A stretch of DNA of 20,447 nucleotides, from positions 75,407,892 to 75,428,338 of the forward strand of contig JBOZIK010000001.1 in NCBI GenBank assembly GCA_051453625.1, written 5' to 3'. The translations under genes and the position numbers were made by a program. The DNA is from Welwitschia mirabilis (taxonomy: Eukaryota; Gnetophyta; Gnetopsida; Welwitschiales). Of this stretch, positions 11,150 through 19,550 are shown in pieces. Numbering within the stretch: position 1 is the first letter of the stretch; every line of letters starts with the position of its first letter. The notes under the pieces were generated by a model, which was given only the letters and a program-made list of their open reading frames with translations, was not told the DNA's origin and made no database searches.

Positions 11150-11340
11150 AACAAACTACAAGAAATAGAGGCTTTTAAGGTCTGGAAAAATGCATTAAAA
11201 GCTTTTAAGGCATTGGCATTTTCAAGAAGTGCCTTAAAAGGCCTTTTGAGACTAGATAAATGGCTTAAGGAGCTCTTGAAAAGATTTTTTGAGGAGTTTT
11301 CTCAAATAAACGCCTAAAAAGGCATCACCCAAAGACATTA
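11150..11340 (+). mobile_element. CACTA-like transposon terminus with subterminal repeats
   Basis: aactacaagaaa at 11154-11165 matches the plant CACTA terminal motif CACTACAAGAAA in 11 of 12 positions. It is followed by a cluster of short direct and inverted repeats built on GCTTTTAAGG: 11171-11180, 11201-11210, gccttaaaag 11231-11240, ggcttaagg 11262-11270 and gcctaaaaaggc near 11312-11323. Subterminal repeat clusters of this kind are where CACTA transposases bind. The terminus lies exactly where the 5-kb repeat is interrupted. The opposite end (TTTCTTGTAGTG-like) was not found in the window and no transposase is visible, so the element is partial, non-autonomous or larger than the window. 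Confidence 0.4.
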
Positions 11341-11377
11341 ATCTTTTTTGATACACGATTGCCCTCTCTTGATGATG

Positions 11378-11577
11378 CTCTTATCATAGAAAGTCTTCCT
11401 TCCCATAGTAAGAACAACATATCCAAATCTAAGAGAAGTTATCTAATGATTATTGAAGCTTACAATGATAAAATAAACCGCAAACATAGTTCTAAAAGTA
11501 CACATTATATTAGATTAAACAAGATTATATTTGTCATTTCTTGACTTAAACCTTATAAGTTCACCTTCGTAATTCAT
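11378..11577. repeat. Direct repeat, left copy, ending at gap
   Basis: 200 bp repeated at 11678-11878 at about 92 percent identity by eye, ending at the first N of the gap. A 61-codon plus-strand frame runs through it from a TTG, but it resembles nothing known and no ATG opens it. The pattern suggests overlapping contig ends rather than a biological duplication. Confidence 0.85.
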
Positions 11578-11677
11578 NNNNNNNNNNNNNNNNNNNNNNN
11601 NNNNNNNNNNNNNNNNNNNNNNNNNNNNNNNNNNNNNNNNNNNNNNNNNNNNNNNNNNNNNNNNNNNNNNNNNNNNN
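11578..11677. other. Assembly gap, 100 N
   Basis: 100-N placeholder between the two copies of a terminal direct repeat. Confidence 0.99.
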
Positions 11678-11878
11678 CTCTTATCATAGAAAGTCTTCCT
11701 TCCCATAGCAAGATTAACATATCCAAATCTAAGAGAAGTTATCTAATGATTGTTAAAGCTTTCAATGATAAAACAAATCGCAAATACAGTTTTGAAAGTA
11801 CACATTATATCAGATTAAACAAGATTATTTTTGTCATTTCTTGACTTAAACCTTGCCAAGTTCACCTTCGTAATTCAT
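11678..11878. repeat. Direct repeat, right copy, starting at gap
   Basis: Second copy of 11378-11577, beginning exactly after the last N. Differences are scattered and mainly transitions, plus one single-base insertion near aagttcacc. The sequence continues after 11878 into a unique stretch. Confidence 0.85.
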
Positions 11879-12412
11879 AAGTCTTGAAAAACTCACAAGT
11901 GACTTGGTGAGTCAAAGAAAGTGGTGCTGCTCTATCAAAAACTTGCATAGCAATTGCTCTGGATACTCTACATTATTGACCTATCAATCCACTAGCTGCA
12001 TATACCCACCTTAGTTGTAGAGAAGCTAGAAGATGTTTACTAGACTAAATTGAACTCCATACCATCCTGAAAACCAACAGTAACATCCATAGATATATAT
12101 ATAAAGGCTAACAGTTTTTGGATGAAAGGAACATGATCATGTTCAATCATGTCATTTAGGATTTACTCCTCCGACATTTTAAGGATGGGTATACTATAAT
12201 TATTCAGCCATAATATGTTGCAGCGCAAACTTAAGTCTCAACTTGCAATACGAATTGAGACGAAAGAATGCGAAGTAGCTTTTAAACTGAAGCAATAGTG
12301 TCTATGCAATATATTTACTCTGAAAAGCCACATGCCCACATGTAAAAGACAAAAGCATACAAGACATACCATTTTGACACTCGTAAAGTGTAAAAGTAGA
12401 AACATTCTTTAC
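11879..12412. other. Unassigned stretch, left of the SDR exon
   Basis: AT-rich sequence with no recognised gene. If the SDR exon to the right belongs to a real gene, this would be its next intron on the minus strand. I looked here for the expected continuation (a V-x-K-F-V-type strand after the exon) and did not find a convincing one. On the minus strand there are acceptor-like sites, such as ttttcag at about 12317-12323, but what follows does not continue the protein. Confidence 0.4.
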
Positions 12413-12558
12413 CTACTTTCTCAGTAGCATCCACAGCTAAAATGTTAGGTTTTCCATTGATACTCTCCATCTGCTCATTTGTTCCAAATCCTCCAATTGT
12501 TAATACAACAGCTTTGGCACCATTAAGAAACCTATCCCATTCATAGAAAACATTCCCT
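12413..12558 (-). CDS. Single internal exon of an atypical SDR, NAD(P)-binding Rossmann protein
   Basis: A 146-bp exon encoding 48 whole codons plus one base at each end. Minus-strand boundaries are an acceptor (tattttt-ag before 12558) and a good donor (GTAG|gtaaag, exon end 12413). The translation starts GNVFYEWDRFLNGAKAVV and continues with IGGFGTNEQM, then the conserved INGKPNILAVDAT. These are the features of the plant SDR family typified by Arabidopsis At5g10730/At5g15910 and, more distantly, At1g32220 and yeast Coq11. The exon covers the middle of the Rossmann fold, around the strand ending in GGFG and the following NG-x-x-N helix. The cofactor-binding glycine-rich loop and the substrate half would be in other exons, which I could not find. 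The frame is intact, but it may be a lone exon of a gene with long introns, a transposon-captured piece or an old gene fragment. Substrate is not inferable. Confidence 0.75.
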
Positions 12559-13000
12559 CTAAAAATAATGATCATATTTAGAGTAAGTATTAACATTATA
12601 GATATTGCATCAGTCTGTAGGACAGAACTTACATAACAAAAGAAGTGAAAAGGCACAACTAGGGTGTAAGGATTTAAGCATCTAGGCTGTGCAATGGTCA
12701 ACTTCTATAACTGAGTTAATTTCAGAGTCAATCTTGCTGCCATGATAACAGGTCCAGAACCCCTCTAATAACTGGTTCCAAGATGACAAAAGTCAATAGA
12801 AAAATCCTAAAACATGAGCTATAATGCTATTAAGTAATAAACATTAAACTAAGTAGATCTAAAATATTATAGCCAATTTCGTAAATTGAATTATGGTTGA
12901 CCTTTTTTGTAGGTTAGCTGCTTGGGTTTCTTACCTTACATGTAAANNNNNNNNNNCAAAGTCAGTTGCAGTCTGGAAACAAAAGTAGATAATAGTGGTA
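12559..13000. other. Unassigned stretch with a 10-N gap
   Basis: AT-rich, with no recognised gene. If the SDR exon is part of a gene this is its upstream intron on the minus strand. A 10-N gap lies at 12947-12956. No exon encoding the N-terminal part of the SDR is recognisable. Confidence 0.4.
12947..12956. other. Assembly gap, 10 N
   Basis: Ten N in a row. It differs from the 100-N gaps in size and shows no flanking repeat. Confidence 0.99.
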
Positions 13001-13256
13001 TACTGTGTTATTTCATTATTGGTGATTCAGTTCGTCTTTGTTACTGAAATTTATGGTTTGTTGGAAAATTTGTTTGTTTGGTTAGACCACCAACAGGTTT
13101 CTCCTGGAATGCAAAGTTCCTATGTCTTGTGTCTAAGAAGAAAAGATGCCTTCTCCTGATCAATGGACTGTTTTATTTAGAGATTTTCAATAAGCATCGA
13201 GTTTTCAAGAATCTTGGAAACTTTGAGTCTGCTTTACTACACTTAATCTGGTGTTA
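13001..13256. repeat. Direct repeat, copy 1 of 3, ending at gap
   Basis: 256 bp beginning tactgtgtta. Repeated at 13357-13622 with scattered differences and an insertion of about 10 bp near 13391-13400. It ends at the first N of the gap with ggtgtta. No recognised gene; the open plus-strand frame here is not similar to anything I know. Confidence 0.85.
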
Positions 13257-13356
13257 NNNNNNNNNNNNNNNNNNNNNNNNNNNNNNNNNNNNNNNNNNNN
13301 NNNNNNNNNNNNNNNNNNNNNNNNNNNNNNNNNNNNNNNNNNNNNNNNNNNNNNNN
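13257..13356. other. Assembly gap, 100 N
   Basis: 100-N placeholder between repeat copies 1 and 2. Confidence 0.99.
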
Positions 13357-13763
13357 TACTTTGTTATTTCATTATTAGTGATTCAATTCATGAAGCTTTG
13401 TCTTTGTTACTGAAATTTATGATTTGTTGGAAAATTTGTTTGTTTGGTTAGACCACCAATAGGTTTCTTCTGGCATGCCAAGTTCCTGTGTCTTGTGTCT
13501 AAGAAGAAAAGATGCCTTCTCCTAATCAATGGATTGTTTTATTTAGAGATTTTCAATAAGCATTGAGTTTTCAAGAATCTTGGAATTTTTGAGTCTACTT
13601 TACTACACTTAATCTGGTGTTAGAACAAAAAGACAATGCATTTTTAATGGCATGTTAAGGATGTAGTGTGGTTATCCACACCAAATAAGATTACTGAAAC
13701 ACTGAGTAGAGCACCCAGAAAAACTTTTTAAAAAAATTTATTAAACACAAGAAGAAGAAAACG
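13357..13763. repeat. Direct repeat, copy 2 of 3: small contig between two gaps
   Basis: A 407-bp island. Its first 266 bases match the left contig end (13001-13256). Its last 353 bases (13411-13763) match the right contig start (13864-14216), with equal length. The whole island is therefore redundant with its neighbours. It ends in a GAAGAAGAAAACG purine run, a likely break point for assembly. Confidence 0.85.
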
Positions 13764-13863
13764 NNNNNNNNNNNNNNNNNNNNNNNNNNNNNNNNNNNNN
13801 NNNNNNNNNNNNNNNNNNNNNNNNNNNNNNNNNNNNNNNNNNNNNNNNNNNNNNNNNNNNNNN
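13764..13863. other. Assembly gap, 100 N
   Basis: 100-N placeholder between repeat copies 2 and 3. Confidence 0.99.
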
Positions 13864-14216
13864 TGAAATTTATGATTTGTTAGAAAATTTGTTTGTTTGG
13901 TTAGACCACCAATAGTTTTCTTTTGACATGCAAAGTTCCTGTGTCTTATGTCTAAGAAGAAAAGATGCCTTCTCCTGATCAATGGATTGTTTTATTTAGA
14001 GATTTTCAATAAGCATTGAGTTTTCAAGAATCTTGGAAATTTTGAGTCTGCTTTACTACACATAATCTAGTGTTAGAACAAAAAGAAAATGCATTTTTAG
14101 AAGCATGTTAAGGATGTAGTGTGGTTACCCACACCAAATAAGATTATTGAAACACTGAGTAGAGCACCGAGAAAAACTTTTTAAGAAAATTTGTTAAACA
14201 CAAGAAGAAGAAAACG
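13864..14216. repeat. Direct repeat, copy 3 of 3, starting at gap
   Basis: 353 bp matching 13411-13763 without length change, starting directly after the gap. It continues into a purine-rich microsatellite. It gives the likely true sequence of this locus beyond the redundant contig ends. Confidence 0.85.
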
Positions 14217-14250
14217 AAGAAGAAGGAGGAGGAGGAGGAGGAAGGAAGAA
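14203..14250. repeat. Purine (GAA)n/(GGA)n microsatellite
   Basis: About 48 bp of all-purine plus-strand sequence, interrupted by one C: GAA triplets followed by five GGA/GAG triplets and GGAA units. The equivalent place in the previous copy is where the contig ends (13763). Confidence 0.9.
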
Positions 14251-14277
14251 TAGTAAAGTGTAAACTAACTTCCTATT

Positions 14278-14363
14278 CCAAGAGCATGATCAAATTTTTC
14301 CTCATTTTTCTATGTCTTTTCTAAGAGCATCATTAAATGTTTTCTCATTTTTCCATGTCTTTT
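14278..14363. repeat. Two tandem 43-bp repeats
   Basis: 14278-14320 and 14321-14363 are imperfect copies of a 43-bp unit (c-aagagcat...ctcatttttc-atgtctttt). Unlike the gap-flanking repeats, this pair is contiguous sequence and so is probably real. Confidence 0.8.
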
Positions 14364-14545
14364 ACAAGTATTTGTAAGNNNNNNNNNNNNNNNNNNNNNN
14401 NNNNNNNNNNNNNNNNNNNNNNNNNNNNNNNNNNNNNNNNNNNNNNNNNNNNNNNNNNNNNNNNNNNNNNNNNNNNNNTATGTCTTTTCTAAGAGCATCA
14501 TTAAATGTTTTCTCATTTTTCCATGTCTTTTACAAGTATTTGTAA
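14311..14545. repeat. Identical 67-bp repeats flanking a 100-N gap
   Basis: 14311-14377 and 14479-14545 are identical over 67 bases. The left copy ends one base before the gap (14379-14478) and the right copy begins immediately after it. Perfect identity at contig ends indicates an unmerged overlap, so a gap may not exist here at all. Confidence 0.9.
14379..14478. other. Assembly gap, 100 N
   Basis: 100-N placeholder between identical contig ends. Confidence 0.99.
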
Positions 14546-15951
14546 AGAAAAAGTAGAACATTATAGCTAAGAAGAATAGACAGAATAACTTAGAGAACAG
14601 ATGTCTGAGAAGAACAGACAGAAACCATATATTCATTAAAAGAAGATGCAAATTCAAGTAATGTAAGGGTGAGATTTAATATTTCGGTAGATAAAAAATT
14701 AGAAAGCTGCAAGCACTTGGAATGTGTGCTTTCAATGTGTTTCTATTTGTAGCAAAAATGAATCTAAAGTTTTGGGTACCTCAGATTTTACTGCATGTTC
14801 CATGCAAACACATAAAATGTAATTTATTTGTTGTGTTCATAACACATCCTCCTCCACACTTATTCTAAAAACATGTCATACAAATGGATTCATATCTTGG
14901 AAGAAAGTCCTGAGGAGTCTCTCTACTTTCAATTGTGTTTGTGTGTATTCTTATTTTGGACCCCTGAAATACGATCTTTCCTTTTCCTCTGATCATGTTG
15001 CAATTATTCTAACTACTCAAAAGTCAAAAACATATGCTTTCTATGAATCTAAGTAACATCAGTATCCTAGTAAGAATCCTTGTCAATTCCATATAGGAAT
15101 CCTTGTCAATTTCATATCATTAGAATGATGTGTAATGACTCTTTATATTCTATTAATTGTATTTGTATGCATTCTCAGATTTGGTTCCTTGATAGTTTTA
15201 GATTGTGAAATTTTGATTCTATTATCTAATTTCAAATGTAGTTGGTTTTTTGTACTACACATTTATTCCTGCATATGCTAAATGCCATTGGAAAGTTTAT
15301 TCTGAGTACCAATATGTTCACACATAAATTGTAAGGAAAAAATACATCATCGTTTGAGCTCCAAGGGAGTGCCTTTCCTTCTAAACCTGCACTGTTAGAT
15401 GACTTTTTTAAATGCCCTTTAATTTAAAGACTTTACAGTCTCTTGTTTAGTGCTATTTTAAGAACCAAAACCATGATAGATTTAGCTAAAGGGTTTTATG
15501 TTTGATAATTATTCATCTTTAACTAATATAGGCTATTGGACTTGACTAGTGAGAACTGATGATATAATTCTAGTTTATTTGACACATAATTGAACCTGTT
15601 TAGGATAAACTTTTCTTTTTATGTTTCTTTCAAAGACATTTAAATAGAAATAATGTTATTTATTACCCTTGTTTATTTGATTGCTTTGTTTCTCATCACG
15701 TTATCAGATTATTCAAAAGCAGACTAAATGTTTTCTAAGGGTTGTGTTTTCTGCTATCTAATATTAAATATTCAATATAGAGGCTTCAGGGAAAGTGGAA
15801 ACCTATTTCCACTAGTAATGTTATTCTCGTTTGCAAATTCTTTGTTAACATGCTTATTATGTAGTTCTTTTTACCATGTTTTAGATCATGGGCTTCTCAA
15901 AGATGTTTATGAGATACATCACATGTCACTCGTCTTTACTTGGATCACATT
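14546..15951. other. Intergenic or intronic AT-rich stretch, no recognised gene
   Basis: I see no protein similarity on either strand. A plus-strand open frame from 15728 up to the gap at 15952 is hydrophobic by composition only and continues into N. Small direct repeats of about 16 bp (agaagaa-agacagaa) occur at 14569-14585 and 14608-14624. Confidence 0.5.
15072..15117. repeat. Two tandem 23-bp repeats
   Basis: 15072-15094 and 15095-15117 are head-to-tail copies of a 23-bp unit (a-gaatccttgtcaatt-catat) differing at two positions. Confidence 0.85.
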
Positions 15952-16206
15952 NNNNNNNNNNNNNNNNNNNNNNNNNNNNNNNNNNNNNNNNNNNNNNNNN
16001 NNNNNNNNNNNNNNNNNNNNNNNNNNNNNNNNNNNNNNNNNNNNNNNNNNNNNNNNNNNNNNNNNNNNNNNNNNNNNNNNNNNNNNNNNNNNNNNNNNNN
16101 NNNNNNNNNNNNNNNNNNNNNNNNNNNNNNNNNNNNNNNNNNNNNNNNNNNNNNNNNNNNNNNNNNNNNNNNNNNNNNNNNNNNNNNNNNNNNNNNNNNN
16201 NNNNNN
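15952..16206. other. Assembly gap, 255 N
   Basis: A gap of estimated, non-default size. No flanking repeat was noticed. Open frames that cross it are made mostly of undetermined residues. Confidence 0.99.
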
Positions 16207-17196
16207 CATAAGCTAGGCCACAAAGGCAAATTTATTTCATCACAAAAATGAACATATGTAAAAGTTAAAAACTCTAGATATAACTACTCTAGCAAATATT
16301 AAGAAAAAAGCTAGGAACTCATCATTTACATAAGAAATCCTTAATTAGTATCAGTGAAACATTTTCCCATTAAGAGGCATAATTGAAGGTTAAAGATTAT
16401 TTCTACACAATACATAGGAGAATGCACATTTGTTTATGAATGTAAGGTTTAGCATGCAAACTTGTTTCTATGGTCTCGTTGATCATCCTAATTCCATTCA
16501 TCATTCTAAAATCATATAAATTCTAAAAACTATTTTGTGACACAGTGGCTACTATGCCAATTAGAGGAACACAAAGTAGTTAGTGGAGCATTAAGGATAT
16601 TAAATCCAATGTAAAGGCTTTCTAGATTATCTTACTCTCCTTTACATGATCACCATACTAGATCTACATTTTGTTATCATGTGAAAAGAATTTAAAGATA
16701 ACACAAACATTATAACTATTTTGTTCACAAGACAATCATTGTAACCAATGAAATAATGTAAATGATGAAATGAATAATCTATAAGATGAGAATTTATTAG
16801 AAATGCAAAAATTAGATTACAATGAAAATGAGAATAGACAACAAGAAGCAGTAAAAGAATTCCCTAAACATGGATATATAGTCCTCCAAAACATGTTAGA
16901 GAAATGAGTTGCATGTTGAAACAAGAATGTGGAAAATAATATTTTTTTTATTTGACTATGTGTTGTATGAAAATGCTTCAATTTATAGGAGACTAACTAT
17001 GGAGTAGAGGTGAGGTATGTGTTAGTAATCAATTCAAAGCAAGCTACAACTTTAGGGTGAAAATGTTAAAAAGGTTATTCTTAAGTGAGACCTTTCTTTC
17101 AAATTAAATAATGGATTATAATGTAACATAAGTAAAGGGGAAAATGCCTTTTGACGTATCATGAATTAGAATATTATAATACTTTTGGAAGTTTTA
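16207..17196. other. AT-rich stretch, no recognised gene
   Basis: Nothing recognisable on either strand: no long frame, no RNA gene and no clear transposon terminus. It is low in CpG like the rest of the left and centre of the window. Confidence 0.5.
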
Positions 17197-17404
17197 NNNN
17201 NNNNNNNNNNNNNNNNNNNNNNNNNNNNNNNNNNNNNNNNNNNNNNNNNNNNNNNNNNNNNNNNNNNNNNNNNNNNNNNNNNNNNNNNNNNNNNNNNNNN
17301 NNNNNNNNNNNNNNNNNNNNNNNNNNNNNNNNNNNNNNNNNNNNNNNNNNNNNNNNNNNNNNNNNNNNNNNNNNNNNNNNNNNNNNNNNNNNNNNNNNNN
17401 NNNN
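17197..17404. other. Assembly gap, 208 N
   Basis: A gap of estimated size directly left of an 88-bp tandem repeat. The missing sequence may hold more copies of that repeat. Confidence 0.99.
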
Positions 17405-17409
17405 TAAAA

Positions 17410-17560
17410 ATGAAAAATGGAAGGAAGAGGACTCCATAGGCATTGTCTTGGCTTTGCCTGGTTTGTCTAGCAGGATTGAAGCCAGAAAAGGTTAAAGATG
17501 AACAATGGAAGGAAGAGGATTCCACAGGCATTATCTTGGCTTTGCCTTCTTTGTCTAGCA
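17410..17560. repeat. 88-bp minisatellite, two visible copies
   Basis: Copy 1 at 17410-17497 and a partial copy 2 at 17498-17560 share atga-aatggaaggaagagga, then ggcattgtcttggctttgcc-like and tttgtctagca blocks, at a spacing of 88 bp. The segment is more GC-rich than its surroundings. The frames open on both strands here follow from the repeat and resemble no known protein. Confidence 0.8.
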
Positions 17561-17678
17561 CGCTGGTAAATGTTTTGTCTAATGGAGCATGTACAACAAA
17601 CTTGTGAAAAACATGGTGTGATTGATTTGATCAGCCCACAAGATTAGATAAATTCTACATGCTAAACAAGGCATTCAG

Positions 17679-17705
17679 NNNNNNNNNNNNNNNNNNNNNN
17701 NNNNN
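17679..17705. other. Assembly gap, 27 N
   Basis: A short gap of estimated size, with no flanking repeat noticed. Confidence 0.99.
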
Positions 17706-17733
17706 GAAGAAACTCTTGGATGAGTTAACAAGT

Positions 17734-17743
17734 CTATTTATAG
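17734..17743 (-). promoter_or_regulatory. TATA-box-like motif
   Basis: Minus strand CTATAAATAG, a near-ideal plant TATA box, followed by acttgttaactcatcc in the place where transcription would begin. It could be an LTR promoter or a host promoter. In AT-rich DNA such a motif also arises by chance, and no gene is recognised downstream. Confidence 0.3.
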
Positions 17744-17746
17744 GAA

Positions 17747-17977
17747 TTAAAAAGAGTTGCTTTTGACAAAACCTTTAGGATTTTCTTCTTCTTCATACCT
17801 TATCCAAGAATTAAAAGCTGATGATTTATACAATTCTATTTCATACCTTGGAGGGACTAGATGTCTTGACAATCCCTTTTTTTTTGTTTCTCCATCTAGA
17901 ACAACAAGACCCAATTTGTCTTCAAGATCCAAATTTGAGACAAATTGATCAATATGCTTATGACATGAGTAATACAT
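17747..17977 (-). other. Unrecognised minus-strand open frame, 76 codons
   Basis: An ATG-started frame with a charged, non-repetitive composition: an acidic stretch NLDLEDKLGLVVLDGE near residues 15-30, a Lys-rich KKKGLSRH segment, and an acidic RYEEEENPKG near the C-terminus. The LEDK-containing stretch is loosely like the tails of some plant retrotransposon integrases, but I cannot make that assignment firmly. The stop codon lies four bases before the TATA-like motif on the same strand. The opposite strand is also open over part of it. It may be an exon, a retrotransposon remnant or chance. Confidence 0.2.
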
Positions 17978-18004
17978 CAGTGATGTTCAAGTAAACCCTA
18001 AATA

Positions 18005-19550
18005 TATGCTTTTTTACCAACTTATTTTGGGCTTACAAAAACTTGTCATAAAATATTTTGGATGCTGTTTTCATATATTCATGTCTTCATGTACATTTTA
18101 TCAGAATAGTTTCCAAATAAATAAGAAATGTGAAGAGATAGTTTTTGGCTATAAGATATCAGTCATGCTCTTAAAATATTATGGTAGTTATAAAAAATTT
18201 TCAAATGTTACACACTTGTTAAAATGTCAAATTTTGCAAGGCTATGACTCTCAGATTTTTAGCAATGTCAATTTTACAATTGAAAATTTTGAATTCAAAA
18301 TTTTTTAACTTTAAAAATTCTAAATATGTGGATCTTATGTGAAACTCAGACTCTGGTCCCTCAAAGATTATCAGAAACAGGATAATGGTTGAATGAGGGG
18401 AAATGATTAATTCATATTATACTAAATCAGACAAATAAGAATTTGAAATTAGAGAAACTACCTCATTTTAACCAATCATTATTACAATTGGAAGATAGCT
18501 ATGAAAACAAAGAATATTGCAATCCGAAAATATTGAAAAGCATATTTAGACAGAATCATAATATTATTGTCATAAAAGCAAAAGATAACAATGAAGTTAA
18601 AAATATTTGAATTGAATGAGTGCAATGATAGGTAAAGGTGCCTTTACTTCAAGGTGGTGCCATCTATAAAACCCCATTTACATTATTACTATGGTTCACC
18701 AAGGTACTTAAAATCTTGAAGCAATGAAAATCATTGTAAAAATTTTGTTGATATTTTTCCCTAGATAGTAACCTAAAAGTTTGAGTTCACACAATAAGAA
18801 ATGTATGAATAGCCAAAACTAGATTCCATGGCTATGCTTTTCTACAAATATCACAGCTAAATTGAATGTCATCAGTTGTTAGGTGCTATCACTGTTATTT
18901 TTCAATTCTCACACATTTAATACATGGAAGCAATCCAAGTGCATGTGATCCCCTATACTGATGGTCAACTATTGTTGACAATGATAAATTAATTTCATAA
19001 AACCATGAAACAAGAAAATTAATGATCTTTCTAACATCTATAATAAGGATTTAAATTAAATTTAAGGAAAGAAAGTTTGAATTCAATTCAAGAAAAAAGA
19101 AGTTCGAAAGAAGAATACTTTTCTTACTTGTTTTTTATTTCATTAGATTTTCTATTGAATTAAAGAAAAATATTACAGCTATCTAGAAAATGGTGTTTAA
19201 AACAAATAAATTCATTGAGAAGTTTCATCTGCTTCGAAATGGTAAAAACAACTCTTGAAACAGCAAAATCGTAGAGTAAAAATTCAAACCATTGTGGAAA
19301 GTTTATTTACAGAAGAAAGATAAGTATAACTTTAATAGAAGCTAGGGGAAGTGTCGTTTTTCACTACTATTACTAACTTGCAGCAAGTAACTAAGTAAAG
19401 ATGTAGCTCAGTCTAGAATGCACCACTACCTAAAAGTAGCCATGGAGAACAGGGAGGAAACAAACAAACTTTGAAAGAGAACATTCCAACGAAAACCCAT
19501 TGTTAAGCATTTAGCCATCACAACTCTATTTCTAACACATTAACAGAAAG
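18005..19550. other. AT-rich stretch, no recognised gene
   Basis: No recognisable product on either strand. A 100-codon plus-strand frame at 18006-18308 has a composition expected of random AT-rich DNA (Phe, Ile, Asn, Lys, Tyr) and no similarity I know. CpG is rare until about 19,550. Confidence 0.5.
18283..18304. repeat. 22-bp perfect palindrome
   Basis: aaaattttgaa followed by its exact reverse complement, centred on a GAATTC site. Palindromes of this length made of A/T blocks occur by chance in AT-rich DNA; no role is implied. Confidence 0.9.

Noticed and set aside
11359-11544. 61-codon plus-strand frame
   Set aside because: It opens with TTG rather than ATG, resembles nothing known, and lies in a repeat that is probably an unmerged contig overlap.
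12330-12412. Continuation of the SDR protein directly after the donor (a V-S-K-W-Y-V-L run)
   Set aside because: It faintly resembles the expected V-x-K-F-V-L strand, but only about 31 bases separate it from the exon, which is too short for a plant intron, and the similarity fades at once.
12315-12701. Taking the full 128-codon minus-strand frame as one protein
   Set aside because: Only the central part (12413-12558) matches the SDR family and it is bounded by splice sites. The outer parts are intron read-through.
13078-13413. 111-codon plus-strand frame
   Set aside because: It starts from a non-ATG codon, crosses a 100-N gap, and shows no family motif; the redundant copies do not keep the same frame.
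15728-16216. 162-codon plus-strand frame with membrane-like composition
   Set aside because: Over half is N. The readable half is rich in Phe and Leu, as expected for AT-rich DNA, and no family is recognisable.
18006-18308. 100-codon plus-strand frame
   Set aside because: It has an ATG and a stop, but composition is that of random AT-rich sequence and there is no recognisable motif, neighbour or splice context.
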